Part shown: positions 7,457 through 14,874 of the stretch, piece by piece
Layout of the letters: every line of letters begins with the position of its first letter
Position numbering within the stretch: position 1 is the first letter of the stretch
IMG/VR virus record: IMGVR_UViG_3300046411_001489
Span: 1-22,287 of that record
Direction: 5' to 3' (one strand)
DNA: 22,287 nt
Origin: a virus
Translations under genes and position numbers: made by a program
The notes under the pieces: model-generated
The model's database searches: none
Seen by the model: the letters and a program-made list of their open reading frames with translations, nothing else
What the model was told of the DNA's origin: nothing

Positions 7457-7742
7457 AATAAAAATATTACAAAAAATGGTTAGTGATTTTGCGAAAGCAA
7501 TGACACGTTCCGCAAAAGAAGGATTTCCCGCAACACCTAGGGGGGTATATTTGTCACGCAGACACAGATGTAACAGATGCACAAGTAAAGCTCAATGCCC
7601 TCATTGCAATTGCGTCCTTTGGCTAAAATGCTCTATGGCGACAGAAGAATGCCCTTTAGGATATTGGCCAAAATTCAATGATGAATCACCCGAAGAATAT
7701 GATAAAAAAGTTTCTAAAAAAGAAATTGAAAATTTAGAATAG
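7446..7742 (+). CDS. Small Cys-rich, probably zinc-binding protein
   Basis: The frame opens at 7425, but ATGs at 7443/7446 (small overlap with the previous stop) or 7476 (after an A/T-rich leader) fit better; I list 7446. The product has FAKAMTRSAKEGFP, then YLSRRHRCNRC, AQCPHCNC and ECPLGYW. The ordered Cys pairs suggest one or two zinc-binding knuckles. The pattern FAK-GFP-hxxR-CxxC-CxxCxC-ATxxCPxGxW is one I recall from small phage proteins encoded near replication or head genes, with unknown function. The tail is charged and Glu/Lys-rich. Next comes a 35-nt A/T-rich gap before the replication initiator-like gene. Confidence 0.75.
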   Translation: MKNKIKILQKMVSDFAKAMTRSAKEGFPATPRGVYLSRRHRCNRCTSKAQCPHCNCVLWLKCSMATEECPLGYWPKFNDESPEEYDKKVSKKEIENLE

Positions 7743-7777
7743 TATGATTTGATATTATAAATAAAATAAAACTAATA

Positions 7778-8698
7778 ATGATAATAATAAGAAATAAAAC
7801 AAAAGACCCATTTGCGAGAATTCCACTTTTGTTACTAAGTGATTCGCAATTAAAATGGAAAGAAAAAGGTTTACTATGTTACTTACTAAGCAAGCCAATT
7901 GGATGGAAGCTGCAAATCAATGATTTAGTAAATCGCTCCCAAGATGGCAAGGATTCCGTTTATGCTAGTTTGAACTCATTAATAAAGCATGGATATTGCT
8001 TACGTACTGAAACAAGGGACGATTCTGGGAAAATATTCGGTACAGAGTATGCGATAGCAGACAACCCATGCTTCCTTGACCCATCCCAAGCAGAACTAGA
8101 AATGTCATTTGAATATCCGCTTGCGGGAAATCCCGATACGGAAAAGCAGACTATTAGTAATAAAGAATATAGTAAGAAGGAAAGTAGTATAATTAATAAA
8201 TTAAAAACTAAGACAAAAACTAAAGAGGATTTCCCTTGGGCGCAAGTTATGGCAATATTTAAGGAGAAGAGACCGCAAAAAAAATATAGGACTAATCCTA
8301 GGGGAGTTACAGATAGGAACTTAAAGTCATTTTGGCGAAGGAATGGAAAATCGGTTTCAGTATTTAATTTGCTCTGTGATAACATAGTGAAATCAAGCTA
8401 CCTTATGGGTATAGGAGCATATGAAGGAAAGTTTCCAGTTCCAGACCCCACGTGGTCTTGGGTTTTTTCAAAAAGCAATTCAGGTGAATGGAAGTGCGAC
8501 AAGATATTAAGGGGTGACTACTCTGATGAAAAAATGTCTTTTATCGTGGATGCAGACACAATAGTTAGTGCGGTAGTTATAGGAAAAGGGACACTAGATA
8601 TAAATACGGCAGAAAAATTATCGAACGGAGGATTGAGGTACGAAAAAGTAGGAACGGATGAGTATACAGGAATTGATAAATATATAGATAAAAAATAA
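7778..8698 (+). CDS. Winged-helix replication-initiator-like protein
   Basis: A 306-residue protein. Residues about 20-80 form a winged helix-turn-helix: the segment LSDSQLKWKEKGLLCYLLSK, then a region around LVNRSQDGKDSVYASLNSLIKHGY typical of helix-turn-helix replication proteins. A Ser/Lys/Thr-rich linker (about 125-150) precedes a C-terminal domain with DPTWSWVFSKSNSGEWKCDKILRGDY (starting near residue 225), matching the W-x-(W/F)-hF-...-KIL-G-Y ending known in phage RepO/DnaD-like proteins that load the helicase at the origin. The next gene is the primase-helicase, joined by a TAATG overlap, which supports this role. The DNA site is unknown. The start follows an A/T-rich leader without a Shine-Dalgarno. 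Confidence 0.75.
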   Translation: MIIIRNKTKDPFARIPLLLLSDSQLKWKEKGLLCYLLSKPIGWKLQINDLVNRSQDGKDSVYASLNSLIKHGYCLRTETRDDSGKIFGTEYAIADNPCFLDPSQAELEMSFEYPLAGNPDTEKQTISNKEYSKKESSIINKLKTKTKTKEDFPWAQVMAIFKEKRPQKKYRTNPRGVTDRNLKSFWRRNGKSVSVFNLLCDNIVKSSYLMGIGAYEGKFPVPDPTWSWVFSKSNSGEWKCDKILRGDYSDEKMSFIVDADTIVSAVVIGKGTLDINTAEKLSNGGLRYEKVGTDEYTGIDKYIDKK

Positions 8699-10587
8699 TG
8701 AATGCACAGGAATTAAAAAAAGAGTTAGCAAGTAATGCAATATCGGTATGTCAGCATTTATTTCCAAACGGAATAAATAAAGGTAATGAGTGGCTAGTAG
8801 GCTCACTAGATGGAGAGAGCGGAAGAACATTACAAATTTGTATAAAAGGAAGTAAAGCGGGAGTATGGGCTGATTTTAACGCAGGATGTAAGGGTAACAA
8901 TTTACTAGAGCTTTGGATTCAGAAAACAGGAGACACGTTTCTTAAGTCATTTGAAGATGCAAAAAGCTTTCTAGGTATAAAAGAAGATAGCGGAATAGCG
9001 CCCCCAATAGCTAAAAAAGAGTACTCAAAACCAAAAGAGCCGTCAGGAACATTATCTGATAAAGCTTTGCAATATTTTGAGGGAAGAAAAGTTAGTAGGG
9101 ATATAGTAAATATATATAAAATTTCATCTATGCCTAATGATGACATAGTTTTTCCTTATTATTCAGAAAAAGGAGAGCTAGAGATGGTTAAGTATATAGG
9201 AATCGATAGAGAAAATGGAAAAAAGAAAGTTCGTGCTTCCGCAAACTCAAAGAAAACTTTATTTGGTAAGCATACAATAAATGACAACGATAGCTTTATT
9301 ATTATAACTGAAGGCGAGGTTGATGCTATGTCATATGCAATTTGTGGATACCCGTCTCTCTCTGTCCCATTTGGGGCAAAGTGGGAGAGTGAAACTGGTA
9401 CAGACCCAAATTCAGAATGGATTAGTAATGATTGGGACTTCTTGGAACGTTTTGAGAAAATATACATATCGATGGACATGGATGAAGCGGGTCAAAAAGC
9501 TTTAAAGTCTATATCCAAAAGGCTTGGAATAGAAAGATGCCTAGCAGTAAAATTGCCAAAAAATGATGCAAATGAAGTATTAGTTGAAAAGGGAATGCCT
9601 GCATTACACGAGGCATTTAATGCTGCAAGTTATATAGATAATGAAAAATTAAAAAATGTATCAGAATTCAAGGACAGAATGCATGAAAAGTTTTTTGGGA
9701 ATGAAGAGGTAACGTTAGGTATTCCACTACCTTGGAATATTCCGTTTCATTGGAGAATGAATGAGCTTACAGTACTTACTGGATTTAATGGAAGTGGCAA
9801 AAGTATGTTTTTAAATTGGCTATGTGTTAATTTATGCCAAATGGGCAAATCCACATGCATAGCTTCTCTAGAGATTAGACCCGATGAAACGCTAAGAGCA
9901 CTAGTAAGGCAATCAGTCGGAGCTGACTGCCCTAAAGATGAGACTCACTTAGATGAATCATTAAAGTGGCTAAGTGATGGATTTTGGTTCTTTGACCACC
10001 ACGGAGGGGTAAAGGTAGAGGAAATGCTTCAAGCCTTTATATATGCCCACAGGAGGCACAATGTGCAGTTTTTTATTATAGATAGCTTAATGAAATGCGG
10101 TTTAAGATTCGATGACTATAATGCTCAAAAGAAAACAATGGATTTACTCACGCAGTTTGTTGATAAATATGATGTTCATGTTTTTCTAGTCGCCCACTCA
10201 AAGAAAAAAGATAATGAGCAAGAGAGGGCAGGCAAGATGGATGTAAAAGGTATTAGTGAGATAACAGACAACGCACACAATGTTTTATCTATTTGGAGAA
10301 ATAAACATAAGGAAGAAACTATAAATACATTAAGGCAAAGCCAAAATCCTCAAGATAGAATTAAGGAAGTCGAAGTATCGAAATCTGTACATGATGCAGT
10401 TTTTAGTGTAGAAAAGCAAAGGGGAGCAAAAGGCGAAGAGCCAAAACTTAAATTATTTTACAATATAAACACTAGACAATACCATACAGAGCATGGGCAG
10501 AAAGAAACATTTGTAGAAAGTATAATAACAACAACACATCCACCAAAAATAGAAACATATCAAGAAATAGAGGAGGATATTTATTAA
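8698..10587 (+). CDS. TOPRIM primase fused to DnaB/Twinkle-type replicative helicase
   Basis: A 629-residue bifunctional replication protein. Residues 1-80 form a primase N-terminal-like domain (GNEWLVGSLDGESGRTL, GVWADFNAG, NLLELW) without the Cys-x2-Cys pairs of a zinc-binding primase. The TOPRIM fold follows with ITEGEVDA (E205, E207, D209) and MDMDEAG (D260, D262). The helicase domain has Walker A GFNGSGKS (362-369), Walker B FIIDS (459-463) and a motif 3-like segment HVFLVAHSKKKDNE (H500). This order matches T7 gp4 and Twinkle-like enzymes, which unwind DNA 5' to 3' as a ring; priming is likely but not proven because the zinc domain is missing. It is coupled by TAATG to both neighbours. 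The very end (after about 600) is Thr/Ile/Glu-rich and may be flexible. Confidence 0.93.
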   Translation: MNAQELKKELASNAISVCQHLFPNGINKGNEWLVGSLDGESGRTLQICIKGSKAGVWADFNAGCKGNNLLELWIQKTGDTFLKSFEDAKSFLGIKEDSGIAPPIAKKEYSKPKEPSGTLSDKALQYFEGRKVSRDIVNIYKISSMPNDDIVFPYYSEKGELEMVKYIGIDRENGKKKVRASANSKKTLFGKHTINDNDSFIIITEGEVDAMSYAICGYPSLSVPFGAKWESETGTDPNSEWISNDWDFLERFEKIYISMDMDEAGQKALKSISKRLGIERCLAVKLPKNDANEVLVEKGMPALHEAFNAASYIDNEKLKNVSEFKDRMHEKFFGNEEVTLGIPLPWNIPFHWRMNELTVLTGFNGSGKSMFLNWLCVNLCQMGKSTCIASLEIRPDETLRALVRQSVGADCPKDETHLDESLKWLSDGFWFFDHHGGVKVEEMLQAFIYAHRRHNVQFFIIDSLMKCGLRFDDYNAQKKTMDLLTQFVDKYDVHVFLVAHSKKKDNEQERAGKMDVKGISEITDNAHNVLSIWRNKHKEETINTLRQSQNPQDRIKEVEVSKSVHDAVFSVEKQRGAKGEEPKLKLFYNINTRQYHTEHGQKETFVESIITTTHPPKIETYQEIEEDIY

Positions 10588-11105
10588 TGAAAACGGAAGA
10601 AATTTTAAAGTTGCTAGATAATTTAATTAAAGGGCTATGTAGGCACAAAGAAAAAGTAAAGATAGGCATTGCTGAACTTCAACATAGCGTATCATTTTCA
10701 ATAAGTGTTGACGCACAAGACCAAGCAAAAATTATAGGCGGCAGAGGTTGCAACATAAAAGCAATAAAGCATTTATTTGAGCAAGCTTCTGCTTTAGACC
10801 CAGTCGATTATAAACTGAAAAAAATTAGGGTTTTCTTAGAAAACTCAGAAGGCTTAAGTCACTCAACTCCAGAAAAATTTGAAAAAAACCCAAACTGGGA
10901 TTCTTCTCCATACAGAGATATAGCTGAAGATTTACTAGCTCTAAGTTTTGATGGAAAAGTAAGTTCAACTGACTTAGGTGCAATTTCGGTGTTTGAATGC
11001 GAAGTGTTTGAAGAAATTGACGAAGAAAGCAAAGATTCAATTGCACAGTTAATATCAGCTATAGGAAAATGCAACGGAGGCACAATTGAAGTCTCATTTG
11101 TCTGA
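10587..11105 (+). CDS. KhpA-like KH-domain RNA-binding protein
   Basis: Residues 1-85 match the KhpA/YlqC pattern: an N-terminal helix (LLDNLIKGLCRHKEKVKI), a beta strand (SVSFSISVDAQD) and the core AKIIGGRGCNIKAIKHLF, with the GxxG loop GGRG at 51-54. Known KhpA proteins are small single KH-domain RNA-binding proteins. This one is longer (172 residues), with a C-terminal region (about 100-172) that includes DIAEDLLALSFDG, an acidic EVFEEIDEES and a final beta-like TIEVSF. A role in RNA binding is inferred from the family. The start is a TAATG overlap with the primase-helicase; AGGAGG (10571-10576) lies 10 nt upstream and could serve as a rare Shine-Dalgarno, though it also encodes primase residues. 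It overlaps the next frame by 20 nt. Confidence 0.8.
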   Translation: MKTEEILKLLDNLIKGLCRHKEKVKIGIAELQHSVSFSISVDAQDQAKIIGGRGCNIKAIKHLFEQASALDPVDYKLKKIRVFLENSEGLSHSTPEKFEKNPNWDSSPYRDIAEDLLALSFDGKVSSTDLGAISVFECEVFEEIDEESKDSIAQLISAIGKCNGGTIEVSFV

Positions 11106-11385
11106 AGATGATTTAAAAGAGCTTAGGAATAATGTAGTAGCTGAATCAGCAACGAGGTATATATTCCAGTCGTTAAGTCAAAAAGGATGTGCCCATGTCG
11201 TAGATTTATTGGAAAATGATTTAAATGGGGAATGCAGTTGCCAGCACTATCAATACAGGATTACACCTATGATAAAGCAAGGAATTATAAATCCTGAATC
11301 CGAAAAAGCGCGTTGCAAGCACATAAGAATTGCTAGACAATTATTCTATGAAATTGCAATCAAAGTAGTGTCAGAAAAGATATAA
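11086..11385 (+). CDS. Small SWIM-type zinc-finger protein
   Basis: No ATG exists in the first 60 codons of this frame, so the start is probably TTG at 11086, 5 nt after GGAGG (11076-11080); this is one of the few places with a Shine-Dalgarno-like sequence. The 99-residue product contains C50-S-C52 and C77-K-H79, 24 residues apart, the CxC...CxH arrangement of SWIM zinc fingers, which bind DNA or proteins in recombination-related and other proteins. The rest is helical. It overlaps the KH gene by 20 nt and abuts the HNH gene. A partner role in recombination is an inference. The domain call rests only on residue spacing. Confidence 0.65.
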   Translation: MKSHLSEDDLKELRNNVVAESATRYIFQSLSQKGCAHVVDLLENDLNGECSCQHYQYRITPMIKQGIINPESEKARCKHIRIARQLFYEIAIKVVSEKI

Positions 11386-11760
11386 ATGAAACGTAAGCCA
11401 TTAAAAAGAAAGACCCCAATGAAGCGGAGTCAAAAACCAATGAAGAGGACACCCTTAAAACGGCAAAGTTCAAGCAAGTCTGCTAAGGAAAAAAGACAAA
11501 GTTATGCTACTGCCAAAAAACAATATATGCATGATAGAGGATGCAAAAAACACCATTGCGAAAGATGCGAAGGGTTGTACGGCATAGAATACCTAGATTT
11601 GCATCATAAATCAGGCAGAAAAGGTTCCTCCCTAAATGAAAATGGAATTATGGAAAGAAATCTAACCAACAAAGCAACATTTATGGCAGTATGCAGAACT
11701 TGCCATGACTGGATTCATAAAAATCCAATTGAGAGCAGAGAGAAAGGATGGTTAATATGA
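11386..11760 (+). CDS. HNH-type endonuclease-like protein
   Basis: A 124-residue protein. The first 40 residues are a basic, Pro-rich repeat (KRKPLKRKTPMKR, QKPMKRTPLKRQ) likely to bind DNA. A zinc-binding HNH-like core follows: C58-x2-C61, LDLHHK (H73/H74), then N residues near 93-95, C103-x2-C106-H107 and WIH (H111), ending in a GWLI tail. Phage HNH proteins of this kind nick or cleave DNA in packaging, homing or recombination; which one applies here is unknown. It overlaps the next gene by 4 or 13 nt and follows the SWIM gene without a gap. The ending REKGWLI is a pattern I recall from small phage HNH proteins, supporting a complete length. Confidence 0.8.
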   Translation: MKRKPLKRKTPMKRSQKPMKRTPLKRQSSSKSAKEKRQSYATAKKQYMHDRGCKKHHCERCEGLYGIEYLDLHHKSGRKGSSLNENGIMERNLTNKATFMAVCRTCHDWIHKNPIESREKGWLI

Positions 11761-12500
11761 AAGAATTATTAATAGCTGTTCCATCCCTTGGCAGGCCCTA
11801 CCAAATAGAAAAAAACACAGGGTTTTGGCTTAAGGAATTAAAAAACTTTGACTATAAAATATTTATAGAACCAAGAGAAAGGATTTACTACAAGCAAACA
11901 TGCAATCAAAAACACTTAATATCTACCGAAAATGATATTGGTCTAAAAGGGCAAATATACAACATAAGAGATTACGCTAGAGACAAAGGATATAAGTACA
12001 TCATGAAATGTGATGATGATATGTGGTTTCTAAAAAAAGGCGTAGGCAAAAAAAGATGCGTTGAAACTATCGAGCATGCATTAGCAGAAATAACCCATGA
12101 GATGGAAAATGACAGCTCCATTGGCGGAGTAACAATAACAAAGGCAGCTGGATATTTAAGAAATCCAGCAAAATCTTTATGGCTGTATAAAAAAAATAAA
12201 CCTTTTTATTCAAATAGCATCTCAAGAACAGAGTTATTCAATGTCCCTGAAGAGGCAGATATATTCGTGGATTTATCTTTAGCATTAGAATGCGTCACTA
12301 AAGGTTTTTCTACAAAAACATATGGCAGGGCATATGAATCATGTATAACATTTAAAAATAAAGGTGGATTTCAATCAACCGATAGGGATGCATTATCAAG
12401 AGAAGTATTTAAAAAGTTAAAAAAAGTTTACCCCGAAATTAAGGAAAGGCCCGAAACCAAAAACCCGTGCTTCGACATTGATGTTTCTGCATATTTCTAA
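11757..12500 (+). CDS. GT-A-type glycosyltransferase-like protein 1 (TAGT-like)
   Basis: Starts as MKELLIAVPSLGRPYQ, with a beta strand and GR turn typical of nucleotide-sugar binding GT-A folds. YIMKCDDDMWF places the DDD motif at residues 86-88 (from this start) after a helix with RDYARDKGY; the acidic cluster is the expected metal/UDP-sugar binding site. I see no membrane segment. The pattern PS-GR plus DDD recalls the TET-associated glycosyltransferases found in phages by comparative genomics, which modify hydroxymethylated bases; this is inference, as no TET/JBP enzyme is in the window. I prefer ATG 11757 (ATGA overlap, AGAAAGGA upstream) to ATG 11748. It shares its motif pattern with the gene at 13643 and flanks a RecU-like and a ParB-domain gene. 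Confidence 0.7.
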   Translation: MKELLIAVPSLGRPYQIEKNTGFWLKELKNFDYKIFIEPRERIYYKQTCNQKHLISTENDIGLKGQIYNIRDYARDKGYKYIMKCDDDMWFLKKGVGKKRCVETIEHALAEITHEMENDSSIGGVTITKAAGYLRNPAKSLWLYKKNKPFYSNSISRTELFNVPEEADIFVDLSLALECVTKGFSTKTYGRAYESCITFKNKGGFQSTDRDALSREVFKKLKKVYPEIKERPETKNPCFDIDVSAYF

Positions 12501-12967
12501 TGTTTAAAAAGAATACAGGAAAAGCGTTGGAAAACTTAATAGAAAAACAATCTGAGTTTTTTCACGCAAAAGGATTATTGTATCTTCAAAAAGTAGACCC
12601 TCCAACTAGAACAATTAATACAAGGAGTGGGAAATTAACAACATTATTACCGAACCCTTTTCCTGACTTTATTGGTTGCTTACCAAGCGGTCAAATGGTC
12701 TGCATAGAGGCAAAATCAAACCAGCACAAAAGCCTACCTTTTGGCAAACAAGGAATCAGGCAAAAACAATTAGATGATTTAATTAAATGGAAATCAGCAG
12801 GAGCTAAAGTAGGGGTAATTTGGCAAAACTTAAGTGGGTATTATTGGGTAACGCTTGAATGCATTAGGAAAAGTGTTGCTAATGACAGAAAAAGTGTTCC
12901 TATTGAATTTGCAGAAAAAATAAACGAAGAAAAAGGATATATCCTTAATTTTTTGAAATACTTATAA
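12500..12967 (+). CDS. RecU-like Holliday junction resolvase (PD-(D/E)XK fold)
   Basis: A 155-residue protein that follows the RecU layout: NTGKALENLIEKQSEFF with E11 or E15, a YLQKVDPPTRTI strand, NPFPDFIG (D56), VCIEAKSNQ (E70, K72) and a Gln-containing helix (IRQKQLDDLIKW). The D...ExK triad is the metal site of this nuclease fold. RecU resolves Holliday junctions by paired nicks; phage homologues act in recombination and in debranching DNA before packaging. Lengths are similar to phage RecU-like proteins. It starts in a TAATG overlap with glycosyltransferase-like gene 1 and is followed by the ParB-domain gene after 2 nt. The main alternative is another small PD-(D/E)XK nuclease such as a VRR-NUC. 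Confidence 0.8.
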   Translation: MFKKNTGKALENLIEKQSEFFHAKGLLYLQKVDPPTRTINTRSGKLTTLLPNPFPDFIGCLPSGQMVCIEAKSNQHKSLPFGKQGIRQKQLDDLIKWKSAGAKVGVIWQNLSGYYWVTLECIRKSVANDRKSVPIEFAEKINEEKGYILNFLKYL

Positions 12968-12969
12968 AA

Positions 12970-13650
12970 ATGGAACAATCAAATATAAATAAAAAATTAG
13001 AAGTTCATGAAATAGATATAACCTCAGTAACTCCAGCAGAGTATAATCCTAGAACTTTATCTCAAAAGAAATTTGAAGACATAAAAGATTCTCTGACAAG
13101 ATTTGGTTTTGTTGACCCAGTTATAGTTAATAAATCGAAAGAAAGGGAAAACATTATTGTAGGAGGGCATCAGCGAGTAAAGGTAGCAAGAGAAATGGGC
13201 TACAAGTCTGTGCCAGCAGTATTCGTAGATTTAAATTTAGAAGAAGAAAAAGAATTAAACGTTAGGTTAAATAAAAACCAAGGAGAATGGGATTTCTCAA
13301 TACTTAAACAAACATTCAACTCGGAAAATTTAGTAGATTGGGGTTTTGCTGAACAAGAGTTGTCATCTCAATTTAAAGAAATTGATAAAATAGAAGAAAA
13401 AGCATTAGAAGAAGAAGCGGAGTTAAATGAAAAAAAATATCCCATAATCCCTAAGTACAATGAAAAGTACACAACTTTTTTAATATTTTGTAATAATGAA
13501 CTAGATGTTCATTGGATGAAAAATTTTCTTGGATTAACTGAAACTCATCAAGATTACAAAAGCAATGCAGTATCTCCCTCGCATTGCATAACGGCTGAAA
13601 GGTTTCAAGAAATAATACTTAATAATTCGGAAGCTCCTGCTGATGAATGA
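12970..13650 (+). CDS. ParB/sulfiredoxin-like domain protein
   Basis: A 226-residue protein. The ParB N-terminal domain spans residues 10-105: ITSVTPAEYNPRTLS (NPR at 26-28), FGFVDPVIVN and IIVGGHQRVKVAREMGY, with the conserved GGHQR (65-69) that binds nucleotide in the ParB/sulfiredoxin superfamily. EELNVRLNKNQGEWD-like segments (here ELNVRLNKNQGEWDF) are a family feature of phage ParB-like proteins. The helix-turn-helix and dimerisation domains of chromosomal ParB are missing; instead there is a C-terminal domain from about 145 (YPIIPKYNEKYTTFLIF ... YKSN ... CITAERF). Such proteins can be CTPases, nucleases or adaptors for methyltransferases; no methyltransferase is in the window. It overlaps glycosyltransferase-like gene 2 by 8 nt. 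Confidence 0.85.
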   Translation: MEQSNINKKLEVHEIDITSVTPAEYNPRTLSQKKFEDIKDSLTRFGFVDPVIVNKSKERENIIVGGHQRVKVAREMGYKSVPAVFVDLNLEEEKELNVRLNKNQGEWDFSILKQTFNSENLVDWGFAEQELSSQFKEIDKIEEKALEEEAELNEKKYPIIPKYNEKYTTFLIFCNNELDVHWMKNFLGLTETHQDYKSNAVSPSHCITAERFQEIILNNSEAPADE

Positions 13651-14395
13651 AATAGTAAAAGTTGTTAGCCCTAGTATGGGCAGAGCAAGGAGTACAAAGA
13701 CTCAAAACATAATAGATAATGTAGCTTTTGTAGTGCCAAATAGAGAAGCTGATGAATATAAAGAATCATTACCAAATAATGAAATAATTGGATGCCCCGA
13801 TAGTATTAAGGGAATAGTAGCAACTAGGCAATGGATGCTTGAAAAATGGTCGAATATATTTATGGCAGATGATGATATATATGTAGTGAGAAGACAATTT
13901 GAAGTGACACAAAAAGTTGAAACTAACGTAACAGACCCAAGTTTTGCATGGCAGTTAATTCAAGATTTAGCATCAATTACAAAGCAAATGGGAGGTTTCC
14001 ACTTTGGGTTTTCAAATGCAAGAGAGCCAGTTCAGTTTGAGGCTGGCAAGCCAATCGTTCATACAAAATACATAAATAATAGTTTTATGGGATTTTTAGA
14101 AGGTCACAATTTGAAATATGACTTAACCTTCGATGAGGCGGAAGATTATTACATATGTTGCATGAATATTTACAAAAATAGATTTTCAGTAATTGACCAA
14201 AGGTATGTATTCAAGACATATCAAAATTTCACCGCAGATGGAGGCTGCTCGCTTTATAGAACCCAAGAGTCAATGGTAAGGAATACTGAAAGACTACGTG
14301 CTTTATTTGGAGCTGAGATAGTTAAGGATAAAGTCATGAGTAAATTGAAAAAATCAATAAACAAGGGAGAGCGAACCCTAATATTTCCATTCTAA
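13643..14395 (+). CDS. GT-A-type glycosyltransferase-like protein 2 (TAGT-like)
   Basis: A 250-residue protein beginning MNEIVKVVSPSMGRARST. After a segment SIKGIVATRQWMLEKW comes NIFMADDDIYV with DDD at 76-78, the putative nucleotide-sugar/metal site. The PS-x-GR start, a helix before the motif and the DDD strand match the gene at 11757 in order and spacing, so the two are likely distant homologues. Later features include HFGFSNAREPVQ, a FDEAEDYYICCMNIYKN region that could be the acidic acceptor/catalytic part, and a basic end (KLKKSINKGERT). The substrate is unknown; a phage DNA base is possible. Overlaps the ParB gene by 8 nt and the next small gene by one base (TAATG). Confidence 0.7.
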   Translation: MNEIVKVVSPSMGRARSTKTQNIIDNVAFVVPNREADEYKESLPNNEIIGCPDSIKGIVATRQWMLEKWSNIFMADDDIYVVRRQFEVTQKVETNVTDPSFAWQLIQDLASITKQMGGFHFGFSNAREPVQFEAGKPIVHTKYINNSFMGFLEGHNLKYDLTFDEAEDYYICCMNIYKNRFSVIDQRYVFKTYQNFTADGGCSLYRTQESMVRNTERLRALFGAEIVKDKVMSKLKKSINKGERTLIFPF

Positions 14396-14601
14396 TGAAT
14401 GATGGCATAGAATTAAAAAAATATGCTGAAATGCTAGATAAAACATACGATTTGCTTAACTTGGCAAAAAGTAACAAAAACTTTGAAAATGAAATAGCGG
14501 CTAAGATTTTAGAATATAAAATTATGTTAATTAAATCTTTAATCAAAAAAAAGATAAAATTAAGATTTATGAAAGGAAATCGCACTCGCATAAATTCCTA
14601 G
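14395..14601 (+). CDS. Small hypothetical helical protein (68 aa)
   Basis: A TAATG overlap with glycosyltransferase-like gene 2 supports this start. The product is helical and very Lys-rich toward its end (KSLIKKKIKLRFMKGNRTR). No family is recognised. It lies between the possible modification cassette and the head genes. Confidence 0.6.
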   Translation: MNDGIELKKYAEMLDKTYDLLNLAKSNKNFENEIAAKILEYKIMLIKSLIKKKIKLRFMKGNRTRINS

Positions 14602-14619
14602 AATGTTTATATTAATAAA

Positions 14620-14874
14620 ATGCAGAGAAATGGTTCTTCAGTTTTTTTTATACCTTATTCCACATGGTATCCTATATGTGGATTAAAGTTTTTATTAAGG
14701 AAGCACATATCAAGTTTTGAAGCATACACGGAGCAGGAAGCTTCATGGAAAGCAAAAAAACAAATCAAAAATAAAAACAAATGGATGAGAATAGAATTTG
14801 GAAAACCAATAATTGATATTGAATTTCTTGCTATAGTGTCCAAACTGAAAATAAGGAAAAAATTATGCCAATAA
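14620..14874 (+). CDS. Small basic hypothetical protein (84 aa)
   Basis: The start lies behind the A/T-rich leader ttatattaataaa. The product begins with hydrophobic and aromatic residues (SVFFIPYSTWYPICGLKFLL) and then turns Lys-rich (KAKKQIKNKNKW). The hydrophobic start is too irregular for a clear signal peptide. Its last 10 nt overlap the portal gene. No family is recognised; a terminase small subunit cannot be supported from the sequence. Confidence 0.55.
   Translation: MQRNGSSVFFIPYSTWYPICGLKFLLRKHISSFEAYTEQEASWKAKKQIKNKNKWMRIEFGKPIIDIEFLAIVSKLKIRKKLCQ

Noticed and set aside
12970-13650. ParB protein as evidence for plasmid or prophage partitioning
   Set aside because: No ParA, no parS-like repeats and no helix-turn-helix domain; phages commonly carry such ParB-domain proteins for other uses.
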